Positions 10,164 through 20,518 of a DNA stretch of 64,000 nucleotides are shown in pieces (the stretch's first letter is position 1; each line of letters starts with the position of its first letter). Source of the stretch: Plasmopara viticola (taxonomy: Eukaryota > Oomycota > Peronosporomycetes > Peronosporales > Peronosporaceae). Below the pieces are notes generated by a model that had not been told where the DNA came from, made no database searches, and saw only the letters and a program-made list of their open reading frames with translations. The translations under genes and the position numbers were made by a program. Where the stretch lies: NCBI GenBank assembly GCA_001695595.3, contig MBPM02000004.1, positions 1,488,001 to 1,552,000 of the forward strand, given 5' to 3'.

Positions 10164-12206
10164 GTACGAGTAGTGCAAAGGATCGTTCTAGAATAATACT
10201 TACGAGCGCAACAAAAAGATTAAGAAATTCAAAGGTCAGCTTGAAAGACAATCGACTCACAAAACGAATAGGAAGAGCAGCAGAAAAGAAATTAAAAAAT
10301 CGGAATTGTTATATTCTTGTAGGCTGAAGCCGTCAACGAAGGCCAGATTCATCACCACTTTCAAGTCAAGGAGCAAGTGCGAAATCCGATATTTTAGGAA
10401 TGCAGTTGATGAGCGTAGTTTGCTTGAATCCAGGCAGCTGTAGTTGATGTATAACCGATCGATAAAGTAACGTCGTGGGATCTTTTTCCTCTTATGTCGC
10501 AGTTGATAACTGTCTTACTCGGCCAACATATGCTGCTTCCGCTAAGTCCAAATTCGGTCATTTATTTTGGAAAAAGTGAGTAGACTTTGCGGATCGATTG
10601 AAAGAGCAGCAGAAATTAAATGAAAAACTCGAAATTGTTTCGAGTCTCCGTTACGGCGTTTGATATTTATTTAGTCATGTGTTTTGATCTTATTGAATTT
10701 CGAGTATTGAGCCGATAACAATCTTGTTTGAAGTGTTATATTTGCTGTTGCTTTGAGAAATAAGCTATGAATTATCGACTAGATGAACGTTTCTCTAGAT
10801 GCCTTGTTTTGATTACTAGATATAAGGAAATGTTTTTATAAATGAGAGCAGGTATGCGCTTTCGCTCTCTAATCACCAGGACAAGGTCGTTGTTATTCTG
10901 GCTGATTAAATTAAAATGCTTAGTACCATCTATTCAAATAATAATGAACATTGTATGAACCATCCGACTTTATATGTCAATCAGCAAACCAATTCAAATT
11001 CTTTTGCCTCTTAGACACCATGTACGCGACTCCATTAATATTTTATAAGCGAAAACAGGTAGAAAGCCAAAGCTTTTGTAAGAGCAATTGTACCGATCAT
11101 TTCTTGCTCCTTCACAACAATCGGCAGCTAAAGATTAGACCAATTTCAGATCGGTCCAATCGCGTTTACAAACAAATAAAAAAAATGTTTTGAATTTTAT
11201 GTGTTGTCTATTGATGACGTTTCGTATGTGATTACTGAAGGGCAAACGGATTAAGATTGAGAAAGTCGGTGGTATTGTGGTATTCCTACAATTTTCATCA
11301 TAGTTTGGTTATATGGTACTTAGTATTCTGATTTAATTAGCCAAAATAGTAACGACCTTATAATAAATAGATAGAGAGCGGAAGCGCATACCTGCTCTTA
11401 CTTTTTAGAAGCCTATCCTTATGTTCCATCATTTTTTAAATAGGCAAACTAGAGAAATGTCCACCTTGCCGATAACTCACAGCTTATTGCTTAAGGCAAC
11501 AGCAAATACAACTCTTCAAACAACATTGTTATCGGCTCTATACTCTGATGTCAATCAAGAGGTGGATCGCCAAGACATTAAAACGCACGACTTGATGCCA
11601 AACGCCGTAACCAAGACTCAAACGATAACACAACAATTTCGAGATTTTCATGAATTTCTGCTTCTCTTTCGATCGATCCGCAAAGTTTGCTGAGAATTAC
11701 CTAAAGAAAAGGTCGAATTTGGACTTTACGGTAGCAATATATGTTGGTCGAGGAAGACAGTTATTCGGCATCAATTGCGACACAAGTAGAACATTTCCCA
11801 CAACGCCATATAAGTGAATTTAAAGATCGGTTTCGTATCAAATACAGCTTCCTGGGTTCACGCAAACATTCGCTCATCAACTGCATGATTAAATTCGGAT
11901 TTCTTACTTGCTCTTCGATTTGTAAGTGGCATCAACTCTGGTTTTCTTTGACTGCTTCAGCCTACAAGAATACATTAATTTCGAGTTTTTCATTTGTTTT
12001 ATGTTGCTCTTCCTATCCGTTCTGTGAGACGACTGTTCTATTTTAGCTGACCCTCGTATCTTGATCTTTTCGTTGCGCTTTAAAGTATTTAATCAACTAG
12101 CACATTCATTTGCATTACTATGCAATCAAACTTACACGCAGGTTTAATCCTATATCTAAAATTTGAAAACGTCTTTGTTTGGTGACTCTATAGCTTCGTA
12201 TGGTGA
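10164..12206. other. non-coding AT-rich centre of the inverted duplication
   Basis: About 2 kb between elements 2 and 3. It consists of the inner ends of the two arms (10164-10971 and 11261-12206) and an unpaired spacer of about 290 bp (10972-11260). Short open frames occur, but none has a recognisable protein or is conserved in frame between the arms. I see no gene in it. Confidence 0.6.
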
Positions 12207-12350
12207 TTAACATTACACCGCTGAATGCATGTTGAACAGGTGGATGGCTTCACAGTAATTACAAGTACGTCACAATTAGTAATTACATATGGTAGCCATA
12301 CATTGTTCAGGATAAATATATTCACTTCGGTTTTTACTTTCTTCTTAACA
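12207..12350 (+). repeat. 5' LTR of copia element 3
   Basis: About 144 bp, TTAACATTACACCGC to CTTCTTAACA. The expected opening TG is not clear at this end. Confidence 0.85.
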
Positions 12351-12447
12351 GTTAACAGCCGCAAACAACAGCCTCGCATCACCACACCGTCACCGCCATG
12401 ACTACCAAGCGCACCGAAGTCCTCCTAGGAGATGGTAACTACTACCA

Positions 12448-13157
12448 TTGGAAGTTCAACATGGAATGGCCCTCGCAAGAAAAGAGCTGCTGGGACACAT
12501 TATGGGCGCGAAGGACGAGAGCGAAATAACGGAGACGTGGCTCGTGAATGACGCCAAGGCATTGGGTATAATTGACCAGGGCGTCGAGATACAGCATCAG
12601 ACCAAGATACGGTCTGCTACTCGTGCCTTGGAGGCATGGGGAACGCTTCGCGATTTCTACCATCGTTCCACTTTACACAACCGTGTCACGATGACACGGC
12701 GCCTTCATGAGTTTAAGATGGAGAGTGGCACTCGCATGGTGGAACATCTGGACGCGTTCGATGAGCTGGTCGTGGGACTCCAGACGACGGGAGAGCCGGT
12801 GGATGAATCAAGACAGCTAGTGGTGCTTCTGAGCAGCTTGCCGGCGGAATATGAAATAGTTATTTCTATCGTGGAGAACGCCAAGGACATCACTTGATCG
12901 AAGTCAAGGAGAACCTGTTGAAGGAGTCAGACAGACTACAGAAGAAGGAAGCAAGTGAGAAAGCGTTTCGAGCCACAGACAATGATGGACGGATCAAGGG
13001 CAGACGAGGAGGTGGCCGCAAGCGTTACACGCCACGCAAGGGCGTGGCCAGACTGGTCATACGGAACGGGACTGCCCAGCTGCTGAAAACCGTTTCAAAA
13101 CGTGTGTGTATAAGCGGTAATGATGCAGTGTCTGCTGTGGGAGATGAGCAATCATAA
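12448..13157 (+). pseudogene. copia element 3 gag region
   Basis: This is the best preserved gag of the three. It is open from 12448 to 12897 with ETWLVND, ALEAWGTLRDF, HLDAFDELV and LLSSLPAEYE. A one-base loss near 12894 shifts the frame. It then runs to the family-wide TAA at 13155-13157. The basic GRRGGGRKR stretch is followed by only the second half of a CCHC knuckle, read out of frame. Confidence 0.8.
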
Positions 13158-14485
13158 AGCTGGCTGATCGACAGTGGTGCGACGTCACACATGACCCCTC
13201 ACCAAAGTGACTTGATTGACTTCAAGCAACTTAAAGCCGACGTCATGGTAACAATTGCAGACGGCAGGAAGTTACGCGTCGAAGGAGCTGGAACGGTGAA
13301 GCTTATCGGCTTAGATGGAAGACGCATATCGATGATGGAGGTGCTGCTTATCTCTGGACTTGACAGATGTCTACTGTCGGTGGGAAAGCTTGCCGAACGT
13401 GGACTAAGTGTGGAGCTTCAGCGTGCTTCGTGCATCATTCGGGACAAGAACGAAGCTTTGGCTGCTGGGACAAGAAAAGGGAAAGCTTACACACTGGATT
13501 GTCAGCAAGAGGAGGCACGATCGGTGCAATACTCGGGAGCAAATAGTCAGTGGGAGTTATGGCACGCTCGTATGGGACTTCCAAGCGAGGACGTTTTAGT
13601 GAAGACTATGCAATCCACAGAAGGTATTCCTGCGCTAAAACAAGGTATCAAGACCCTGTGTGGTGGATGCATGAAGGGCAAGCAGACGATCGAAGCCTTT
13701 ACAGGACGCTCCATGACAAAGACATCACGTGTATTGGACTTAGTTCCCACAGACGTGATGGGACTTATGAGGACACATTCGAAAGGGGGCTAAATACATT
13801 TTGACTTTTGTGGATGATTATTCACAATATGTGGGTGGCTTACTTTCTGGCAAAGAAGAGTGAAGTTGCTGACAAGATCAAGATGTTAAAAGCACTGCAT
13901 GAGAATCAATGAGGAACACGTATCAAGTGTCTGCGTTCGGACAACGGGATGGAGTTTGTCAACAAGACAGTTACGAATTTATGTCAGCGAAACGCCATCA
14001 TACATCAGCGTACAGTACCACACAGTCCCCAACAAAACGGAATTGCAGAACGAATGAACCGCACGATTATGGAAAAGGCACAGAGCATGCTACACTACAA
14101 GTGTGTTCCGACATGTTGGTGGGCAGAGGCAGTAAGCACTGCGGTGTACCTGATCAACCGCTCTCCTAATACAATGCACCCAAATAACATCCCATATGAA
14201 ATGGGATTTAAGATGAAGCCACGGATGGATCATTTTAGGGTGTTTGGGTCTCATGGATATGCTCACGTTGATCAAGTGAAGAGGACGAAGCTCGAAGCCA
14301 AAAGCTTCAAGTGCATGTTCCTTGGTTATGCCAAAGACACCAAGGGATACCGAGTTTACGATTTGGGGAAAGACAAGAGATTAGAATCACGGTCGGTGAA
14401 GCTGGACGAGCGTGAAAGGGCGGCATTTATGAGACACACCCGCCCAAACAAAAAAAGTGATACACGTAACCAAAGACAACGATGA
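13158..14485 (+). pseudogene. copia element 3 protease-integrase region
   Basis: Protease LIDSGATSHM starts right after the TAA. About 200 codons are open to 13793, including LWHARMGLPSED and CGGCMKGK. The frame breaks at the G run at 13785-13789. Integrase resumes in other frames with SDNGMEF and PQQNGIAERM and is open from 13949 to 14485, through the C-terminal part GFKMKPRMDHFRVFG that elements 1 and 2 have lost or inverted. Confidence 0.85.
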
Positions 14486-16412
14486 AAGTGCTGTGTCCGG
14501 GCCGACGGAACACCAACAAGATCAAGATGAACGTATGGAGGATGAAGGAGTCGATGAAATTCCAGATGCTCCAATGAATGAAGAGGAGTCCGATACAAAT
14601 GAGTTAAGGGTCGAGATGCTTCGATTACCGACCTCAGTACACTCTGAACTGACAGAGTACAGAACTCCTACACTGGATGCACAGGAAGATCGATTGGTAT
14701 TTCGACCGCAAGTGGAACCTTCAAGGCGTACAAATGAACCAATGTTGTTGCTGGAAAACGGATCAGATGCCGATGAAAGTCTGGGAAGAAGCGAAGGACC
14801 ACCATCTTCAAAGCGTGCAAGGATTGATGAAGACGGCCTGATAGCTGAAGCTATTCTCGCTTACGCTGTGAGTGTTGGTGAAGAATCAGACTTGCCTACC
14901 ACGTATGCGCAGGCAATGTCTAGTGACGAGGCAGAACAGTGGCGACAAGCGATGGACGCCGAATTACAGTCGCATCACAAAAGCAAAACATGGACACTCG
15001 TTCCACGAGAATCAATTGGACGTACGATTGGATGCCGCTGGGCTTTTGCTAAGAAGCGTGACCAGAATGGATGTGTTGTGCGCTACAAAGCACGATTGGT
15101 GGCTAAAGGTTGCAAGCAGAAACACGGCGTGGATTTCTTCGAGACTTACTCTCCAGTGGCCAACATGAACTCAATTCGAGTTGTACTCGCAGTGTGTGCG
15201 GTATTAGGCTACAAAATGGAACAGCTGGACGTCGACACCGCCTTTCTCAACAGTGTACTGTCGGATCGTGTTCACATGGAATTCAAATTGGTGTTAAGGG
15301 AGCTCAAGGATTTGCATGTCAGCTGAACAAAGCTATATATGGTCTCAAGCAAGCTACAAGCGCTTGGAACAAGACGATCGACACGTCTTTAAGAAGAACG
15401 ATTTAAAAAGTTGTGGAGCGGGACAATGCGTCTACGTGAAGAAAGTGGAAGAAGGTTTTGTGTACGTATGTCTTTATCTCGATGATATGATCATTGCAGC
15501 CAAGACGAGTGACGATATTCTCGGTATGGCAAAGTTCATCTTGGGCATAGAGATCGACCACGACATGACAGCTTCCACACCAATGATCAAGCAAACACGC
15601 TACATAAGCGACGTGGCTGAGCGATTTGGATAAACAAACGCCAAGAACGTCGACTATCCGTGTACGTCCGGTCTCAAGCTATCAATATCACAGTCACCAA
15701 GTACAGAAGCTGAGCGTTCAGAGATGCGATCAAGACCATACCGCTCACTTATTAGATGTATGTTATACGTTACAACTTGCACTCGGCGGGACATCGCATA
15801 CATTGTGACAGAACTGTCTCGATTTCTCGAGAATACGGGGTTACCACATTGGAATGCCGCAATTCGTGTATTGCGCTACTTAAGTTCGGCACGTCATCAT
15901 GGGATCGTTTACCAAAGAGGGACCGAAAGGTGATTGTTAGAGCACTGGGGTAGCAACACCGATGACAGACGGTCTGTCTCAGGAGTGCTGATCAACATTG
16001 GAAAAGCTCCAGTTGTGATCCAGTCCAAGTATCAGAGAACCGTCGCACTTAGTTCCGCAGAAGCAGAGTATATGGCGCTAAGCTTGTGCACACAAGCAGT
16101 ATTTTAAACGCGTGCAATACTTAAGGACATGGGTCAAGAACAAGTGGGAGGAACTCATATATGGGAAGACGATCAAGGTGCGAAAGCTTTGGCAAATAAC
16201 GCGGGCTACCACGCACGTACAAAGCACGTGGACATCAGACATCACTTTATTCGGAAGAACGTTTAGCATGGATTACTCAAGATTGGCTACATTGATACGA
16301 AGAGTCAGCTTGCAGATATGCTAATCAAGGCGCTTGGAACCAAGATGCTGAAGTATCTGCCCGAAGCCTCCGGAATCAAGACCAAGTCAGCAACAAAGGA
16401 CACACAGCATTA
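14457..16412 (+). pseudogene. copia element 3 linker, reverse transcriptase and RNase H region
   Basis: An open frame of 289 codons (14457-15326) covers the acidic linker and the RT N-terminus: WTLVPR, GCRWAFAKKRD, ARLVAKGCKQKHGVDFFETYSP-type motif, QLDVDTAFLNS. A deletion at HMEF (near 15282) shifts the frame. RT then continues with LNKAIYGLKQA and YLDDMI. A deletion of about 45 bp follows near 15517. RNase H carries SSAEAEYMAL near 16050 and a C-terminal ADMLIKALGTKM-like segment near 16310. Confidence 0.85.
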
Positions 16413-16426
16413 GCGGTGAGTGGGAG

Positions 16427-16572
16427 CGTTAACATTACACCGCTAAATGCATGTTGAACAGGTGGATGGCTTCACAGTAATTACAAGTACGTCACAATTA
16501 GTAATTACAAATGGTAGCCATTCATTGGTCAGGATAAATATATTCACTTCGGTTTTTACTTTCTTCTTAACA
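16427..16572 (+). repeat. 3' LTR of copia element 3
   Basis: About 146 bp, CGTTAACATTACACC to CTTCTTAACA. A purine-rich GGTGAGTGGGAG precedes it. Confidence 0.85.
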
Positions 16573-16851
16573 GGTGATATGCCGTTGACACTATACGTCT
16601 TTAGTACAATTTATATCATTTTTATCGAATCTTCTTCACTTTTAAAGCATAAAGCTTTCTACAAAAGAGATTTTTTTTCTTGTATGGAGGTGTCCGTAAG
16701 AGCCTCTAAATTCCAGTCGCCACAACGAGTTGGTCACACAAGCAATTTGAAAGAAATATGGGTCAAAAAAATCAAAGCAAGGCAAAAACAATCATACAGG
16801 CATCGCACTTTTTGTTAAGATAAGTCCTCACATGACGAAACCAGAGATCTC

Positions 16852-18355
16852 TCAGATCGCAAGAGCAGCGTTTACAACCTTTACTACATTGATGCGACCG
16901 TAACCGTATTGATTGTTTGGAAAAACCGTGTCCGGTGTCCCACCTCATGTCAAGGCAGCTTTTGGCAAGTTCTGGCCTGTCGAATTTATCAGTACCTGGC
17001 CTGTACTGTCGAATTTATCAGTACCGTCTTGACAGCGTCGAAGCTCAAACCAGAACGTGCACTCAAGACCAACGCAATTGTACCAGCATGATGAGGCGCA
17101 GCCATACTCGTTCCCGAAATTCTCCTGTACTCGGAGTCGTTGCTATATCACGCCGAACGAATGTTTACTCCAGGACCAGCAAAATCGGGCTTTACACGAC
17201 CATTTACAGCCGGGCCGAGACTGCTAAACGGGGCTAAGACGTCATTGTTGTCGGTTGCTCCAACCGCAAAAACTTTAGGCGAATCACTCGGAGATGCGAC
17301 TGAACCACATCCCCCACTGCCTGCATTACCGGCTGAAAATACTGGAATGATACGAGCAGCATGCCAAGCATCTAGACTGGACTGGAAGTAGGTTGGATCT
17401 TGGCCGCCTCCCCAGCTATTGCTCACAATATGTGGAGCTTTGGCTGGGTCACAGTTGTTGCCGTTCGCGTCTGTCGGACACAACATGAACTGCGCACAAG
17501 CAGTTACAAGAGATAGCGAGCAAATTCTCATTCCACAACCCTTGCAAGCCATCCACTGGGCACCAGGTGCAACCCCCACTCCTTTGCCTCCTACAGCCGT
17601 GGCCGTTGTATGCGTTCCGTGGCCGTTGTATGCGTTCCGTGGCCGCTTTTATCGAAAGGAGTTGCCGTCTTTCGTCTCGGATCATACCATCCGTGCGAAC
17701 CGACCCAATTGGTTGCCAGACTCTCATGATGCTGCGCACTCCTGAATCGATGTTCCCAACAACGACATTTTGACCAATGTTGCTTGAAGACCACACATTG
17801 GATGCGTTGATTTTCGTGACACCCCATTCAGCTGAAACAGTGTCATTTGCCAAGTCAGCCGCACACTTGGTTGAATCTTGATTAACGACGACGTCATAGA
17901 CCATTTCCTTTACCGACAGCAGACCGGATACCTGCTGAACAAGATTTAAAGGACAATCTTCCACTTCAATCGTGTTGCTTATCCAGTTGCTTTGAAACTG
18001 AAAGCCCTCTGCCTCGAGGACTTGTGTCACTGGACCTTGAGTCTGACGTGCGTGCTGCTTAAGAGCGCTCACAATATTTCGAATGTTTTCGACTCGCTCA
18101 GCCTCCGTCCAGATTGCGGCACCAGTGTTGTTAGCAGCATCAATAATTGACTTGATATATTGATTCATGACGATAACGTACCGGTGTGAGTCATACGACT
18201 TGCTCATAACCTTGACCAGCGGCGACACCAACTTCGGTGCTACACCCGTGATAGAATTTACTACATCAGAAATCAATCCCGTCTGGACTTTCGACACGTC
18301 AAAAATGTCCGTGGCAAAGACCACCGCACCGCACCATGATATGTGCGTGCCTTAA
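16852..18355 (-). pseudogene. S8 subtilase pseudogene, right-arm copy
   Basis: Reading from 18355 down: a propeptide-inhibitor-like region (YVIVMNQYI..AAIWTEAERV), then catalytic Asp (GNIDSGV), His (SGHGTHT), Asn region (VFSAGNAG) and Ser (SGTSMAAPH). No ATG opens the frame, so the start is missing or lies in an unseen exon. Lesions are a one-base deletion near 17731, a 20-bp tandem duplication at 17601-17640 that shifts frame right after the catalytic His, a TGA at 17148-17150 shared with the left copy, and a second tandem duplication (24/29 bp) at 16972-17024. The intact ancestor would be an extracellular or vacuolar serine protease. Confidence 0.88.
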
Positions 18356-18996
18356 AATTTTGTTGAATTGAGTCTCTTAAAAAATTGACTAAAATTTGGA
18401 AAGGGAATTTTGTAATGAACAAGAAGTTGCTGAACAAAGCGAGCTAAAAATCTTGTTGGTTTATTGCGTTTTTGCGTTTGCGTTTGCATTTGCGATGCCG
18501 CGTTGTCTGCAGTGTTGTAAGGTGTATACTTCACCCAAGACGCTCTTTTGTGGTGTGGTAAGCCTATCGGTAGCCGAAGCTACTAGAAAGCTAGCGTCCA
18601 TAATCGATAAACAAAAAGAATTTGCAGCTTATTTTGAGCTTTTTAGAATACAATAGCACATCCTCGCTTTGTCTGCACCAAATGCCCCACATCAAAAGCT
18701 ATTGCCGTTTCGCATGCTTGTAAGCTCAGACGACATGAAGGTTGGCAACATGTTACTGCCATTGTCCACCAAAGCTAAGTGTTGGCTCAGATCTGGCTGG
18801 ACACGTAATTCTTGACTTTCAATGTGAACTCAGTGCTTGCAAACTTGAATCTTAGAAAATAAATAACAAACTATTAAATAATTCGATAAGGTTTGTGGGA
18901 CACTACTTTAGAGTATAGTAATAGGTATTTGCCCGTATACTATAGTATAAGTTGTTGCCCTTTCTGACGTATATTTAGCATCGATTACAGCACAAA
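18356..18996. other. intergenic, no gene seen
   Basis: About 640 bp between the truncated subtilase and the LINE. Some T/G-rich short repeats occur (TTTGCGTTTGCG near 18470) and there is no supported coding region. It includes the upstream copy of the LINE target site at 18984-18996. Confidence 0.5.
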
Positions 18997-20141
18997 TTTT
19001 CGGAAAAGGTTGGGGTGACGCCCTCCTTCCAAGCGCGGGGGCTTAATGCTCGCGCGCTTCGGGCAGGTGCTCTCGGGCATTTGCAGGTCTCTAACGAGTC
19101 TCACCCTCGACGCGACGGTCTCCAGCACCAGGCCAAACCCCCTTCCACGCCCTTAACCGCGCCAACCGCATCCGGATTGGCTCCTTTAATGTGAATTCTC
19201 TAGGTTCGAAGCGCAAGAAGCACGAAACACTCCCCGAAGATCTCCGGCGCTACCGCGTCGATATCCTTGGCCTCCGCGAAACCAAGATCTACGATAGAGG
19301 TGAGCACCGCATTGATGACTTCCTTCTAACCCTGAAAAAAAAAAAAAAGCCAAGACCGAAGTCACCGAAATCCGCCGCCACTGCAACCCGTCGGGCGCCA
19401 CTCGACACGCCCGATCCCGAGAAGAAACCTGGCACCACACTAAGAAGCTCGGAACACTCCTCGGCGATATTAAAGATCTATCCCGACGCAAGTCCCTGGC
19501 CACCCTCGCGCTCCACCGCCTCTGGTCCGTCTGGCTCCGCCCCACGTTCATCTCACCCAAGACACGCATTCGATTGTACAACACCTACGTTCTACCGATT
19601 CTGCTGTACAACTGGGCTCTCACCAAGTCAGAGCTCCACGGCCTCGAGAGTTTCCATCGCCGCCAGCTTCGCTACGCTCTTGGCTATCGCTACCCCCGAC
19701 CCATTTCGAATGCAAGACTCTACGACCTCTGTGATGAGCGGCCGCTGAGACTACGACTGACACAAGCTCGCTGGCGCCTGTTTGGCCATGTACTTCGCCG
19801 CTATCCCGACATTCCAGCTAACCTCCAGATGCGTGCCTACTTCTTCTCCACCGCAGCAAAATGGCGCGGACGTCCCCGCACCACGCTCCCCTCGACACTC
19901 GACCACAACCTTGTTTCCTGTGGCTCCGGCTTTCGACTCCGGATAGCACAAGACCTCGAAGTGGTACGTACCCTTGCACAAGACCGAAAGAAATGGAAGA
20001 CCCATACGACCTCGGTGCTGGATGCACTGCCCGCCGAACGAGACTCGACGTATGCGGACACCACTCTATGCCGTGGACTAGCCAGACTGAGCCTAGCACG
20101 TGCATACCTTGGCAACGCGATAACGTAATACATTACATTAC
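18997..20141 (+). mobile_element. non-LTR (LINE) retrotransposon, internally deleted
   Basis: The element is bounded by a perfect 13-bp target duplication, ATTACAGCACAAA, at 18984-18996 and 20142-20154. The 5' part encodes the start of an AP-type endonuclease (RIGSFNVNSLGS, VDILGLRETK). A run of 14 A (19335-19348) marks the junction. The rest encodes a LINE ORF2 C-terminal region (LYNTYVLPILLYN.W, QLRYALGY, RLFGHVLRR). The whole reverse transcriptase core is absent. The 3' end carries a CATTA-type pentamer tail (CATTACATTACATTAC). The endonuclease part reads in one frame and the C-terminal part in another. Confidence 0.88.
19349..20128 (+). pseudogene. LINE ORF2 C-terminal remnant
   Basis: An open frame runs from the A-run to the TAA at 20126-20128. 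It encodes the part of LINE polyproteins that follows the RT palm: LALHRLWSVWLRPTF, then TRIRLYNTYVLPILLYNWAL, then ARWRLFGHVLRR and a C-terminal segment with RDSTYADTTLCRGL. It lacks the FADD polymerase box and has no start of its own at the A-run, so it is not expected to be active. Confidence 0.75.
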
Positions 20142-20518
20142 ATTACAGCACAAACTTGGCCTATTCTCATAATGTAGAGTAGTGAAACCCAGACATTATT
20201 ATTACGAGAGTGAAGAGCTTAACCTTTTTAAGTGCAGCTGAGTAATTAAACTTGACGTTTGATTTCCAATTGTACTATGCCTTTTCGATTGAAAAACCTC
20301 CTTCGTGTTGAATATTCAGTTTGTGTTTTACTTTTAATCGGTATGCGGACACCTAATTTACTGATGTCATAACATCGACAGCCAATTCTATTCTTTCTTC
20401 TTCTTTGCTAACTCTTACCGCTGTATAGCTCGATTATTAGCTCAATAACTTTGAAAAACTAACTAGAACGACAGAGTCGCGAATATCTTTTATTCCAAAG
20501 ACGACAACGAAGCACTCG
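20142..20518. other. 3' flank of CTNNBL1, no gene seen
   Basis: Downstream copy of the LINE target site (20142-20154), then AT-rich sequence that probably includes the CTNNBL1 3' UTR. Confidence 0.4.

Larger units (their letters stand above)
1..10971 (+). repeat. left arm of a large imperfect inverted duplication
   Basis: The subtilase gene and its downstream flank read rightwards here and pair with the reverse complement of 11261-17776. With the inserted elements removed, the arm is the sum of 1-177, 4678-5793 and 10164-10971. Homology beyond the gene is clear: for example GAGCAGGTATGCGCTTTCGC at about 10844 matches, inverted, the sequence at about 11390. Window position 1 corresponds to 17776, so the arm continues off the left edge. 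Many substitutions and small indels separate the arms. Confidence 0.85.
12207..16572 (+). mobile_element. Ty1/copia LTR retrotransposon, element 3 (youngest, defective)
   Basis: The element is flanked by the target-site duplication GGTGA(T), at 12202-12207 and 16573-16578. The left arm shows the uninterrupted site (GGCATATCACCATGCG near 5711-5726). Its LTRs are about 144-146 bp and differ at about four internal positions, so it inserted recently. Gag, protease, integrase, RT and RNase H are in standard order without the inversion. It is antisense to the neighbouring subtilase, as element 2 is, and its site lies about 75 bp from that of element 2 in homologous coordinates. It has a private deletion of about 45 bp near 15517 in RT and carries all the family-wide lesions. 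Confidence 0.9.
11261..17776 (-). repeat. right arm of the large imperfect inverted duplication
   Basis: This is the partner of 1-10971 in opposite orientation. It carries the more complete subtilase copy (to 18355) and is interrupted only by copia element 3. It shows the empty version of the sites of elements 1 and 2 and of the foldback element. The spacer between the arms is about 10972-11260. Confidence 0.85.
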
